A stretch of DNA of 64,000 nucleotides, taken from the NCBI GenBank assembly GCA_037043015.1, contig CM073322.1:31491864-31555863 (forward strand). Reading direction: 5' to 3'. Shown here one piece after another: positions 24,710 through 36,722 of the stretch (its first letter is position 1; each line of letters begins with the position of its first letter). This stretch comes from Bryum argenteum. Its lineage: Eukaryota > Streptophyta > Bryopsida > Bryales > Bryaceae. The notes under the pieces are model-generated. The model saw only the letters and a program-made list of their open reading frames with translations, was not told the origin of the DNA and ran no database searches. Both the position numbers and the translations under genes were made by a program.

Positions 24710-27700
24710 TGGCGCCGCTGCCGGGGATTCTAAAGCTGTGAAGCCAAGAACTCTCCGGTGGGACGCTGAGTTTCCTTTTTGTAGATCGGGTGGATGCTGC
24801 GGGAGATCGGAATGCTGGTGAGCTCGTCAGGACGAAGTCGCAAGTGTGAGTCGGACTGAACGAGGGAGAGGCCTGCTGAGGAATACCAGCAAGTTGCTTC
24901 ATGACTCAAGGGCAAACCAGCGAACCGGACTCACGACGTGTTACCTGGTCTGCGAGAAGAAGTACCATTCCGGCAGTTACCCCAACTGCCCAAGCACGAG
25001 AGTTTCCGTACGGCCTAGAAGAAACGCTATACGCCGCGCCACCGGAAGAGGTTGTTGCTCCTGTGAGGGAGTTGAACGTACCAGCCCCTCCACCGGGTGT
25101 AGAGATACTAGTTGCACCGGAAGAAAGGAGGCCAAACCCCATGGAGGCTCCTGCCGGTCAAAGGAGGGCTGCTCCACTCACTCGCCTGAAGTATAACCGC
25201 TTCCAAGGAGATGGTAGCAAGGACGTGGATGACTGGTTGCAAGAGTTCACCACCACGGCAAACGCCAACCAGGAAGACCCGGAGTCCCGGCTGAGAGTCT
25301 TCTCCGGAATGATGAAGGGGGAAGCACTCAAGTGGTTCATGGATGTTCCGGATGAGGTGCGCGAGAACTGGGAGGAGCTCACGGCGCTGTTCCTTCATAC
25401 CTTCCGTGAAGCGGGAGGGGAGGCCAAAGCTCTGGGCCGGTTGAGCGAGATATCCAAGAAGAAGTCTGAGAACATCCGGCAGTATGGTATGAGGGTGAAG
25501 TCTCTCATGAATAAGGTCACAACGGACATTGCTCCGATTGTAGCCATTTAGTGGTACATAGCCGGTCTCCCGAATGAGATGGCCTTCCAGATCCGGAGGA
25601 CCAAACCGGTTACACTCCGAGCGGCGATGGAGGCTGCTCAGGATTATGAGGACTCGGCCCTGTCTCTGCGCGATCCAAAGAAGGAGAAAAATAAGAAGCA
25701 GCGCGAGAAGGACCGCAAGAAGAAGAAGGAGGAAACGGAATCGAGGCGACTCAGGGACGACAGTCTTTGCCGAGAAGGAGTCCGAGGAGGATGGCGATCC
25801 GGACAATGAGTCGGACCCCGAAGAGGTCCAAATGGCAAAGAAAGCCGCGAAAATCCGGTAAAGAGAAGGCGACCATCAAGATCAAGGTCGAACCGGAAGA
25901 CAACATGAAGCTCCTCCTGACAAACTCCGCGCCATCAAGGTCAACCTCACGGAGAACCGCCATCCCGAAACTACCTTCGAGTACCGCGTCGAACGTGTGG
26001 TGTTCACGCCGCCGTGAGCCAGGCCATTTCGCTTCGATCGCCCCCGCGCAAAAGCGAAGAAACCTGTCCCATTTCGTGGAGGCGGAGACCGGAGTGGAGT
26101 ACACCATGCCGGATGATGATGATTATGCGGATGGTGATGTCCAAAGACATCTACCAGGTCCAAACCGTTACGGAAGGAAGGGGAACCCCCTCGACCGACC
26201 GGTAACCCAGCAGATCCGGGCATGGGCGGGGAGCCGCTCAAACGGCCCACCCGGAGATCGAGCGAGTTACGACTACCGGACAATGTCCAGGTGCTACCCG
26301 TGCGGGAAAGATGGTCATTATGCGACCGGGTGCTTCAATGAACCCTTACAAGGTAACGGCGCTGTGCAAATCCTGCCGTGTCCAAACTGTGGCGAGTACG
26401 GCCATAGGGAGACAAGTTGTCCAAAACCTCCACGACAGAAGATTGCACCGAAAATGGTGGTGGAGCCACCTCGGGAGATGACTGCGCTGAACTACGCGCA
26501 CACCGCCGGGGTCGACAATCCGCCTAAATGATGCCAGGAGGTGGAACTGCCGGACGTGGGGGAGGTTGCTATGAACAAAGTCTCCACCCGCAGCTCCACC
26601 AAAGGCAATGAGGACTCCGGTAACCGGCGAAAGAAGAAGAGTACAAAGGCCAACCGGAAACGCAGTGATAGTCCGGGTGGTTACTCTGGGGACGTAAACC
26701 GGAGTAGCCAGCCACCAGTAGAACCACCCCCGGTAGAAGCAAAGAAAGGGGTGGAGTATGATAGGTTAGAAATAGACATAACTGATGAAGTCAGGGACTC
26801 CTTGCTGAAGGAGGGTCCTAAACCGGAGGCGAAGAAGGTCCGGTTTGTGGATAATCCGGTGATATTAAAACCGGGGCCCAAAGCAAGGGTGGATGAGTAC
26901 GACATCCTGCAGACGTCAAGGATCAACGCGAATGTCACGATCGGTCAACTCCTCCACGACAACGTCAACTACCGTAAGGTTATCCGGGAGGCTTGGATAC
27001 AGAGAAGGAAGAAGAGGTACAAGCTTCCGGCGGTGGCATTGAATTTTGCTGCCCTCGAGGATTACGGAGCCCCGGAAATTACAGTTGAAGTCGATGGCTG
27101 CAATATCCATAACGTTCCGGTGGATGGCGGATCCGGAGTTAACCTCATGCTGGAGGATACGGCATACGATCTCGGTTACACGACTCTGGAGCGAACCGGC
27201 CTGGTACTACGGATGGCAGACCAATCTCGAGTAGTTCCGGTCGGCCTTCTCTTTCAAATCCCGTCCCGTGTAGGAAAGCGGACCCTATTTGCTTTGACTA
27301 CGTGGTGATCCGGGTTAACGAGGAAGACCATTCCGAATCTTTGCTTGGGCGACCATGGCTCTATCCGCCAAGGTAGTGGTAGATCGGGGAGAGAGAAGGA
27401 ATTCGGGTTGGGAGACCCCCTGTCCGGTTCCTTGAAACACGTCGCTCACGAAGGAGAGACGGTCTGGCAAGATTACACCTCGGACTGGTCAGAGTCAGAA
27501 CCGGAGTCCCAGGCGTGTTATCTGGTCGAGGAGTTTACCGGATTGGTGGAGAAGGATTTCGAATTCCCAGAGCAGGTCCCGGAGGAAGCACCCCTCCTGC
27601 AGTTGGACCCACTCCGGGAAGGGAAGACAGATGTGGAGGATCGTTCCCTGGGCGAATCATGTACCGCACTCACGGAGAAGTGGGTACGCCAACAACTGAC

Positions 27701-30600
27701 TAACCCGGATACCCAACCTGTACGAATGGGAGGGGGGAGTCACTTGTCATGGGGGGCGTTGGATCCGGATCCAGAGGAGAAGGGACCTGAGAGGATCAAG
27801 AACGTAGTCTCACCCAAGGATTACGAGGAGATGGAAGTCCGGGCAGGACGGAAGTTCTACGTGGGGAAGACGTTAACCGCGGAAGAAAAGGAGGAATGCC
27901 GCCAACTGCTGGCGGAGTATTCCGACGTGTTCGCCTGGACTCCGAGCGACCTGAGGGGGATTCCTTCCCATCTGGGGGAACATGAAATCGATTTGATCGA
28001 TGGAGCCGTTCCGGTCAGACAACGCCAGTACCGGCTGAATCCGAAGTACTCGCTGATGGTGAAGGAGGAGATAGATCGGTTGCTGGATGCAGGGTTCATC
28101 TACCCGGTCAACAACTCGGAATGGGTTTCTACGATAGTGGTTGTTCCGAAGAAAACCGGGGCAGATGGGAAAGTGAAGATCCGTGTCTGCCAGGATTTCC
28201 GGAAACTCAATGCAGCCACCAAGAAGGACTACTACCCCTTACCCTTCACCGATGTCATCCTCGATCATGTAGCTGGTCGGGAACTGTATAGCTTCCTCGA
28301 CGGATTCTCGGGTTACAACCAAGTATCTATCCGGGCTAGCGATCAGCTGAAGACCACCTTCACGACGGAATGGGGGACCTACGCGTTCAACCGGATGCCC
28401 TTCGGACTTTGTAACGCCCCGGGCACCTTCCAGAGGTTGATGATTGACATCTTTAAAGATTTCCTACGACATTTCCTGGAAGTCTTCATCGATGACTTCG
28501 CGGTTTTTGGAGACCGGAATAGTCACCTCTCCCACCTTCGCCAAACTTTCCAGCGCTGCAGAGAGACGGACCTCAAACTGCACCCCGGTAGATGCTTCTT
28601 CGGCATGGAAACCGGGTTGCTGTTAGGACATGTCGTTAGTCGGCAAGGGTTGCAAGTGGACACAGATAAGGTCAAGGTAATCCTGACCCTATCTCCACCC
28701 CGGACGGTGCGGGAAGTTCGAGGATTCCTTGGGCGTGTGTCGGGTACTCACCGAGATTTATCGACAAATATGCACGGAGGGCGTCCCTCCGACGGAGTTC
28801 TTTGAAGAACAACGAGCCGTTTGTGTGGACATCCGAACGGCAGGCTGCGTTCGAGGATCTGAAGAAGCAGTTGGTCAGTGCTCCAATCCTCTCCCCATCG
28901 GATTGGAAGAAGGAGTTCAATGTGACCATTGACGCGTCCGGATGGTGCCTAGGGGCAATCTTGTGGCAAGCGGAAGACCAAGGGCGGGAGAACCCGATTT
29001 ACTACGCTAGCAGGCAGATGAGCTCCGCGGAGTGCAATTACACCACCACAGAGAGAGAAGCGTTAGCGGTGGTGTACTCCTGCAAGAAGTTCCGGCATTA
29101 CTTCCTCGGTTACAAAGTCGTGTTCCACACGGACCATGACTCCCTGAAGTACCTTGTGAACAAGGCTGACCTATCCGGGAGGATTGCCCGGTGGATCCTA
29201 CTCCTCCAGGAATTCGATTACGAGGTGAAGGTCAAATCCGGGAAAGCCAATTCCAATGCGGACTACCTCTCCAGGATGCGCGGGGACAAAGCTTTTGAGG
29301 ATGTGCCGAGCCTTTTCCCGGACGAGTTTTCGGAAGGGAACCCGGTTCCCTCCACAGGAGTGTTTCACACTGAACAGGCACCCATATCGGACTATCAGGA
29401 CATCAGGGATTTTCTGAACACGGGGGAGTATCCGGAAGGTATGTCAAGGGACCAGAAAAGCGTGTTCCAGTACAAAATGGCACCGTATACCCTCCTATCT
29501 GGGATCCTTTTCCGGATGGGACCTGATGATGTCATACGACGCTGTTTGGAGCCTGATGAACGCAAACCGGTAATAGAAGCACTTCACGCAGGCGATTCGG
29601 GAGGACACCTCGCAGCGATGAGCACGGTGAACCGGATCAAGAGTGCTGGTTATTGGTGGCCCTACATCATCCGTGACGTGAAGAAGTATGTTCGGAGTTG
29701 CGACCAGTGCCAGCGAACCGGTGCCCCGCAGACTAAGCACCACTGGCCACTGACCCCCATCATTCCCTTAGCCCCTTTTGTCAAATGGGGAATTGACTTC
29801 ATCGGTCCAGTCAATCCGGTCAGCAGTGATCGGAAGAGGTACATAATCCTGGCCACGGATTATGCCACCAAATGGGTAGAGGCCCGGGCTACAAGAGGAA
29901 ACGACGCCCGTGTAGCAGCCCGGTTCCTTTTTGAAGAGATCATGATGCGTTTTGGGTACCCCCTGGAGTTGGTGAGTGACCGGGGTAAGCACTTCATCAA
30001 CGACATCGTGGAGGATCTAACCAAGAGGTATGCCATCAAACACCGGAAGACGACTCCGTATAACCCGAAGGCTAATGGCCTTACGGAGCGGTCCAACGGA
30101 ATCGTTGGCAAAATCCTCGGCAAGATGGTGTCGGCAAGACAAGACGGATTGGGATCGCAAGTCGCCATGCGCCATACATGCTTACAACACCTCGGAGAAG
30201 ACCACAACCGGAAGACCCGTTCTTCATGGTGTTCGGTCAAGAATGCATCCACGGCATCGAGCTCAACATCGAGTCTCACCGGGTAATGGCAATCCGGATG
30301 GGGGAAAGAGTGGAGGATGACACCCCCCGGCTGATGGCCATTGGCAATTTGGAGGAGCTGAGGGAGGAGGCCATTGAGAAAAACCGGGTGGAGCAAGAGA
30401 ACCGTAAGGTAATCTACGACCGACGCCTTCCCCGGGATCACGGAATCCGAACCGAGACGCTGGTCCTACTGTACGACAGCCGATTTATGGACTTCCCCGG
30501 AAAACTCCACACCCGGTGGATCGGACCTTACAAGGTCACGGAGGTCTTCGCCAATGGGTCCTTGCAGTTGGAGGATTTGCAAGGTAACCCCCAGTTGGAG
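24710..30600 (+). mobile_element. Ty3/gypsy retroelement, non-chromoviral (Athila/Tat/Ogre-like), broken
   Basis: A primer binding site (TGGCGCCGCTGCCGGGGA, complementary to an Asp-type tRNA end) lies at 24710-24727. Parts follow in standard order. Gag is at about 24.9-26.5 kb, with two CCHC knuckles near 26.3-26.4 kb. An aspartic protease-like segment is at about 27.1-27.3 kb. Reverse transcriptase is at about 28.0-28.7 kb ([22 protein letters not shown]). RNase H is at about 28.9-29.3 kb, and integrase with its HHCC zinc site and core at about 29.5-30.5 kb. No chromodomain or 3' LTR is seen. It is broken, with roughly half a dozen breaks, and is truncated at its 3' end near 30.6 kb. Age cannot be estimated without paired LTRs; the number of breaks suggests it is not recent. 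Confidence 0.9.
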
Positions 30601-30690
30601 GATAGGATTGCTGTATTGAGGAAAGGTAGGCCCCCTCCGCAATACAGTCTGGAGGATTTCCACGACAAGTTTGGGTTGCTTGCTGAAGGT

Positions 30691-32009
30691 ATGAACCCTC
30701 ACGTGAAGAAAGACACCGCGATCATCAAACAAAGTGAGCTGGAGGCAGTTTACGGAGCCCAGAAAGGTAAGAGTGGGTTTTTTTTGGGGGATTGCAAGAA
30801 TGCAGAGGTGAAGAATGCCATCAACAGGATTTATCCTGTTGTTTATCAGCATCCCCATGGTCCCAAGAACAAACTGATCGGCAAGGACTTCGCCATTGGG
30901 ATTGTGGCCGATGTTGTGAAGAAACTAGATGTTAGCTGGGTAGCTTTCGCGCTTCAAACTAATTGCAATCAGCGCAGTGCCTGGAAGAAAAAAATGGTCA
31001 CAGCTTTGCAATCTAAGGCAGAGCTCGTAGATAAATCCTTCGAGGAGGTGGCGGCTGAGGAGGGTTTGGACGACCTGCTGGAGGTAAACTTCAGACATTA
31101 AACCTTGTGCTTTTAGTATTTACCATTTGTTTTTAGTTTGCTTACAGTGTTTGTAATTCTGCGGTTTTTTTTCAGTTCTGATCAATGTTCAGTGACTTGC
31201 TGCAGGGGATGTATTCGGTGAAGAACGAGGCTTTAGAGAGTCCAGTAGTGACAGTTGCAGGTAGGGTTGGAGAAGCTAATGCCCTCATCTGCGAGAAGAA
31301 AACGGAGATTGTGGAATTGTTGGTTGTTATCCGCATGGAGCTGAAGTGCATCAAGAAGGATTTGGAGGAAGCGCTGAAGGAAAAGGAAGACATCTGCAAG
31401 AAGGTGGAGAGCATGCGCATGGCACTAGGGACGATGGGGCAGACGTGTGAAGACTGCCGTTCGAAGATCGCAGCAAATCCTGATGGAGCAAATGCAATCA
31501 AACTGCAGATGACGTTGGAGTTTTTTAACACCACGTTGGCATTGCAACAGGCTGAATTTGAGAGCATCTCAGCTGAACAGTCCGTGAAGGTGGACAAGCA
31601 TGAGAGCTTGCCGAAGAGGACGGATTTCTTGGAGGGTCAGTTAGCCTCTCTAACCTCGCAGTTGAATTCCCTGAAGAGGGGTCAGCCTGGATTTGCACTT
31701 CACCCTCACCCCATCACATCCTCCATTTCTTTCCCTTTGGATGACCATGGTTACATAACGATAGCAAATTGTGTAGTTTGTGACCTTCCTTTCCCATTCA
31801 GTGACATCCTTGTTTGTAGTTGTAGACACTTGTACCACCCGTGGTGTGCAATTACATGGTTTAGGACTTCTTGGAAATGTAAAGAGAAATCTTGTGAATC
31901 CATAGTGCACCCTAATTGGTACAAAAGTTTTGGATTTGTTGAGCCCCATGCTGCCCTTCAAGAAAAGGCAGAGGAGCTCGACTGTGAGGTGCAATGCAAG
32001 AATCGGTGA
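30691..32009 (+). CDS. Coiled-coil protein with C-terminal RING-like zinc site, two exons, function unknown
   Basis: Exon 1 is 30691-31083 and exon 2 is 31206-32009, joined in phase 0 through GAG|GTAAAC and TTGCTGCAG|GGG, giving 398 residues. The N-terminal part holds VSWVAFALQTNCNQRSAWKK. The middle is a long Lys/Glu coiled coil (about 150-300). The C-terminus has a Cys/His cluster: CVVC, CSCRHLYHPWC and CKEKSC, then HPNWYKSFGF. This resembles a divergent RING or FYVE-like finger; the fold is inference. I recall similar multi-copy proteins in non-seed plants but know no function. The reading frame is already open upstream of the chosen ATG, in the 3' end of the Ty3/gypsy element, so the true start is uncertain. 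It could be a host gene next to the insertion or a gene captured by the element. Confidence 0.6.
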
Positions 32010-32340
32010 TCTCCGAGAGGACTACAATTGCGAAGGAAAATTCCCGGATATTGGTGAGCTATCTTACCTTCTCATATTCATCACTCTCTTTGGGTGTATC
32101 ATATACTCTCATCAGATATTGTAGGCTACATACTTGCATTCATTTAGTATTTAACAATCATGAGTGAAGGATAGAGTTTGCAAATAACGGCCATACAGTG
32201 TAGATTGAATTTGGATGTGTGAAGTATAAGTATTATGATAGGGAAAAGTGTGGCACTGTACCGTACATGAGTAAATGTATAGACTTTTCGATTCATATAA
32301 TACTGTTTTTGCTATGCTAGAGTATTCAATGCAACAAACT
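32010..32340. other. 3' flank of the coiled-coil gene
   Basis: AT-rich with no gene seen. It presumably includes the 3' untranslated region of the gene ending at 32009. Confidence 0.4.
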
Positions 32341-32640
32341 TAAGTATAATTGTCTAGATAAGTATAGGTTTAGACCATAGTGTAGTATACCATATCCAAT
32401 ACTGGACCACTGAGTACGAAAACATTCATGTAGTATAAGCCATTGTCTAATTAAGTGTATGTTTAGACCGTTCTTACTGTACTGTAGTACATTGTGATGT
32501 ACTAAAATGGAAGGGAAGTTAGAGAACACACCTACAGTATATGTAGAGTTGTCTAGTTAAGTGCAGGTTTAGACCTTACTTACTATACTATAGTACAATA
32601 TGATGTACTTGGAGTACGAGAATACACCTGGAATAAGTAA
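32341..32640. repeat. Three degenerate tandem copies of a roughly 100-bp unit
   Basis: The core GTCTAGATAAGTATAGG plus TTTAGACC recurs at 32352, 32445 and 32551, followed each time by a TACTRTASTGTAGTAC-like stretch. Each core carries a short inverted repeat GTCTA/TAGAC. Confidence 0.7.
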
Positions 32641-33081
32641 ACGGACTCTCAGAAGTTGTATTCCATACTACCGTGTACTACAATTGGGACTTCAGTGGTA
32701 AGATCGCATACCCTGCTGAGTTGATATTTTGACTCATGTACATGCCCGAGTATAATATTATTGCTCTTTTTAGGTGTATGCTTTTCTCGGGTTTCACTCA
32801 AGGCATGAATATGAGCTGGGCCGAATATTTTTGCAGGTTCGTCGCAGCCACTGCCTTCAGGGCCTGTCTCCATGTGTACAGGTGTGTCGAGTGTTGGAGA
32901 GGCTAGCCATGCGAAGAACTCGCGATTGAAGCCAAGGATTGAGGAGTCTCGTGGCCGTATTGTCGAATCTTTTGATGACGAGACTGGGAAGAATACGCCT
33001 GACTCCAACAAGGTGAAGGGAGATGCTCGCCAATCGTGAGGTGAACCAGATAGGGCTGTAGATGGTTTAGCGCCCCGAGCA

Positions 33082-33456
33082 TTGCATGCTGACCTCGGAT
33101 TAGGAAGTGGCAACGACGTTGCACCAGCAGTGCATTCTGAAGGCGAGGAAGATGCTGCGCCTGGCTTTTTGGAGGTCACGACGGATGTAGAAATGCCACC
33201 TCTCCCCCTTGAAGATGCGGCCGATGATCCGGGCGGAGTTGCGGATCCATGTGATGGAGGTGATCTTGGTAGAAGTAACCGAGACAACATCGTCCTCAAG
33301 TTGAGGGCGGATTGCGGCATTGAGGGCGCAGAGTCCCTCTCGGTTCATCTATCGAGAGGAGAGCGGATCTCCAACGGCGCTCGAGTCCGGCTTGAAGGAG
33401 TGGTGAGGAAGGTACCGCCGTTCCGGTATGTGAACTTGATAACGAAGGACCCGTAA
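33082..33456 (+). CDS. Possible N-terminal exon of the SUVR-like gene
   Basis: An open frame rich in Asp, Glu and Pro with gene-like composition lies directly upstream of the SET gene on the same strand. Weaker coding-like sequence continues from 32.84 to 33.72 kb. SUVR proteins have long, poorly conserved N-termini, so this could be one. I see no WIYLD domain and could not confirm splice sites. Confidence 0.3.
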   Translation: MHADLGLGSGNDVAPAVHSEGEEDAAPGFLEVTTDVEMPPLPLEDAADDPGGVADPCDGGDLGRSNRDNIVLKLRADCGIEGAESLSVHLSRGERISNGARVRLEGVVRKVPPFRYVNLITKDP

Positions 33457-33980
33457 AGACCAGGACTTTGGTCGCATTAGCTCCACTTCCGAAGTCTCCT
33501 GTCACAACGAGGAACATGGTACGGACTCGGGGGCACCTGGACCGTTGAAGGAAGTGGAGAATAAGAAGAGGGGTGCAAAGAAGGCACAAAAGAGGCAGAA
33601 GGTAGACCTACCGGTGTCTTCGCACGGCGAGGAAGATGAAGAGGACGAGTCAATACCCGGTGATCAGGACCTACTCACAGCAGCCAAGGTAAAAGTTACA
33701 GGAAGGAGGTAGTGAGACGTAGGAGAGTATAGTAGTCGGCTTAGTAGGTTACGTGAAAGCGATGTTGTTATGTGTGTAGGGGTTTTAGTATTGCTGCCTC
33801 ATGGTTTCCTTAGATGGTGTTGTCATTTAACAATTGATGGCACTGACACATGTATGGAATGCAAGGAGCCATCAAAATCAGGCGGCTCTCTGTGAATTGG
33901 CTTTGTTTCTATATTGTATGGCCTCTTTCGGTTTTAGATGTATGTGTATTGTTTGAACATTGTTTAATAAGTTGATGCAG

Positions 33981-35336
33981 ATAAAATCGGGAAACACAAA
34001 GAAAGTATCTTTTGATCTTTCAGTGGGGCCTGTGACACGAACGAACAAAAAACTCTCGTCTGATCTTTCTATGGGGTTAGAAAAGTGCCCCGTTGAATTG
34101 CAATGCAGAGAAGACACACGGCAAGGACCCCCGCACTTCAAGTATGTGAAGTGTAGCGAACGTCATGGAAGTGCCAACCTGAAGTTGCCGGGGATTTTTG
34201 AGAGTGGTGATAGGTGTACGGTGAAGTGTGGGCGGGTCAAAGGACAACAAGAGGCGCGTCCCTGTACTCTTGTCAAGGGGACTACCTCCTTACGAAGCAA
34301 ATGGGCTACTTCACCCACACTACATTGAGACGGTACTACCTTAACTTTGACCTTCGCATGTGTATAAAATTGGAATGTTGTCTAAAATGTTTGTTGTCAT
34401 TGACTAGGCAACGAGAGAAAAGGCTGGAGAAGTGGAGGACGTCTACGAATACTGCGATGAACAAGATTGTGTGGCGTTGGTGAAAGGAATGCGCAGCGGC
34501 CATATATCTCGTACATTTTTGAAGGAATGTAGCAATAACTGTGGATGTCACAGGAACTGCACAAACCGGATTGTGCAGCGAGGTTTAAGAAGAAGACTAC
34601 AGGTTAGTTTGTAGAATACTTGAAATTCAGCGTTGTTTTAAGCTTACATTATAAAACATTTGCATGGTTTCATTTGCAAATGCTTTATAATGTAAATGAT
34701 TTTTATCTTGAATTGTATTGTGGTGTTTCAGATCTTTTGGACAAACTCAAGGAAAGAGTGGGGTATACGCACTTTGGAGGACCTTCCGCAGGGAGCCTTT
34801 GTGTTTGAATATGTTGGACAGATAGTGAGTAACGAAGAGATGTCAACCCGGCGACATCACGAGAAGTTTGTGATGGACCTCGATGCGGATTGGAGGAATG
34901 AACAGAAGCTGACTGATGATGAGGCTTTGTGTCTCGATGCTACAAAGTGTGGGAACGTGTCTCGTTTTCTGAACCACAGGTAAGTTATGTGGTTTTAATA
35001 TTTACTTTGTTTATTTAATTTGTTGTATGACCATGGTGTAGGAACATGGAGTGAAAATTGTGTATGAACATGTTGTGTGTGCTCCTCAGGTGTTTCGATG
35101 CAAACCTTGTTGATATTCCGGTCAAGATTGATTCTATGGAATCACGATACTATCATGTGAGTACAATTAGTAATTATTTTAGTATGCTTTCAGTTGTTGT
35201 ATACAATTGTGATGATTTCCAATGCCTACCGGTTTGGATGTGGGAACAGGTTGCATTTTTCACGAAACATGAAGTGAAGGTGGGCGAGGAGCTTACTTGG
35301 GATTACGGCATTAGTTTTGATGATGCGGACAATTGA
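33981..35336 (+). pseudogene. SUVR-type SET-domain histone lysine methyltransferase, probably broken
   Basis: Related to plant SUVR1/2/4 H3K9 methyltransferases. Exons are about 33981-34330, 34408-34602, 34732-34979, 35090-35156 and 35250 onward, with good GT-AG borders. The first carries the LPV-like strand and part of the pre-SET. The second ends the pre-SET (KECSNNCGCHRNCTNRIVQ). The third to fifth form the SET domain: EWGIRTLEDLPQGAFVFEYV, LDATKCGNVSRFLNHR and then CFDANL, and EELTWDYGISFDD. NHRC instead of NHSC is normal for SUVR4-like proteins. Two faults are visible. Near 34265 the pre-SET continues in another frame after a 2-nt excess. After 35336 a Cys/Arg post-SET-like stretch (LKCGFGC) lies one frame away. 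Both could be sequencing errors. Confidence 0.75.
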
Positions 35337-35504
35337 AGTGTGGTTTCGGATGTTCTTTTCGCAATGTGGCCCGTCTGCGAGGACATTGGTGCCGATCAGC
35401 TAAGCCCCAGAGCAGAAGAATTTATTGTGGCCTGTCGAAAAACCTCAATGACTTGTACTTAGTGTATCATACTCGATATGTTACCTCAATGACTTATACC
35501 TTTC

Positions 35505-35570
35505 TAGTGCATTATACTACTAGTATTGTACAGTACCTTGTACTATAAGTACTAGTAGTATAATGCACTA
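35505..35570. repeat. Perfect inverted repeat with 21-bp arms
   Basis: Left arm 35505-35525 (TAGTGCATTATACTACTAGTA) with exact reverse complement at 35550-35570 and a 24-nt spacer. Located in the 3' flank of the SET gene. It could form a hairpin in RNA or be a tiny foldback element. Confidence 0.85.
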
Positions 35571-35589
35571 CTAGTAAATAGTAACGTAG

Positions 35590-36000
35590 TTACTACGATC
35601 TGTGAGGAGCCGTTTGGGTTCCCTGTGTTACCTCAATAGCTTAGAAGTAGGGAATAATACTACTAGTCTTGTCCGATTTACTAGTGAGGAGCCGTTTGGT
35701 TCCCGATTTACCTCAATAACTTAGAAGTAGAAAATAAAACTACTAGTACTTGTCCGATTACTAGTGAGGAGCCGGATTGGTTCCCGAGTTACCTCAATAA
35801 CTTATACGTAGGAAATAATTCTCGTAGTACTGTCTACTTACAGATATCGGAGCCGGTTTGGTTCCATGTATTACCTCAATGAATTATACCTCTGAAATAA
35901 TACTACTAGTCTGGTACTAGTACTTTTTAGTTACTACGAACTGTGAGAAGCTGGTTTGGTTCCCTGTGTGTATTGTGCTACCTATGAGTATGTCCATGTG
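35590..36000. repeat. Five tandem copies of a roughly 82-bp unit
   Basis: GTGAGGAGCCGTTTGGTTCCC followed by TTACCTCAATAACTTA and ACTACTAG recurs at 35602, 35684, 35764, about 35847 and 35942. The partial unit TTACCTCAATGACTTATACC near 35480 may be an older sixth copy. Confidence 0.8.
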
Positions 36001-36722
36001 TGTAAATTTCTTTATTAGCTGAATGTCTGAAATTTTATACAAGCTGTATTTTTAATGTCCAAACCAGTCGGTATCTCCGTTTGAATCGTACAGTGAGAAT
36101 GGCCAAATGGCAAAAGATTTTAATCGGGGTGAGCGTTCGGGGTATTGAACCCGACGGGGTAAAAGTGATTTATCCCATATTGTTGGGAAAGTTACCCCAC
36201 AGGGTAAATAAATAGAGAAGTTACCCCTCTCCCTTTCGTCAGCAAGACACCGAGTTGTCCTTCAGATCGGGGACGAGAGAAATCATAAGGGGAAAGTACC
36301 TTGCCCTTGATGTGGGGGGGGGACCGGTTCTTGCATGACACAATTGAACACCCAAACTGGAGCTAGTCCATGTTTGGGACTTTTTTTTTTTCACTAACTG
36401 ATTTTCTACCACTCCCCCATGTATGCACGTATCATCATATCATGCAACAAGTATATAAAGTACTCGGTAAGTATACAGGGCATGGAGAGTATATAAAGTA
36501 TACTGATACACTCAAAGTATATTACAGTATCACAGTCAAAGTATATTACAGATTTATTCAGACCCAAGAATGTAACCACATAGTATTATATACTCTATCA
36601 AGAAGACAAAAATTCACCAAATGTTGTTGTTATTGATTTTATCATACATCAAAACCCCTCAAGGCTGGTCCTAATGACTTCGATAGTTTCATTACTCAAA
36701 TTGATAAATGGTCATCCCCCCT
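36001..36722. other. Intergenic DNA
   Basis: No supported gene. A TATA/AGTAT-rich stretch runs at 36430-36600. Confidence 0.4.

Noticed and set aside
34265-34285. A hidden mini-intron to explain the frame change in the SET gene
   Set aside because: The excess is 2 nt and there is no usable GT-AG pair around it, so a frameshift or sequencing error is simpler.
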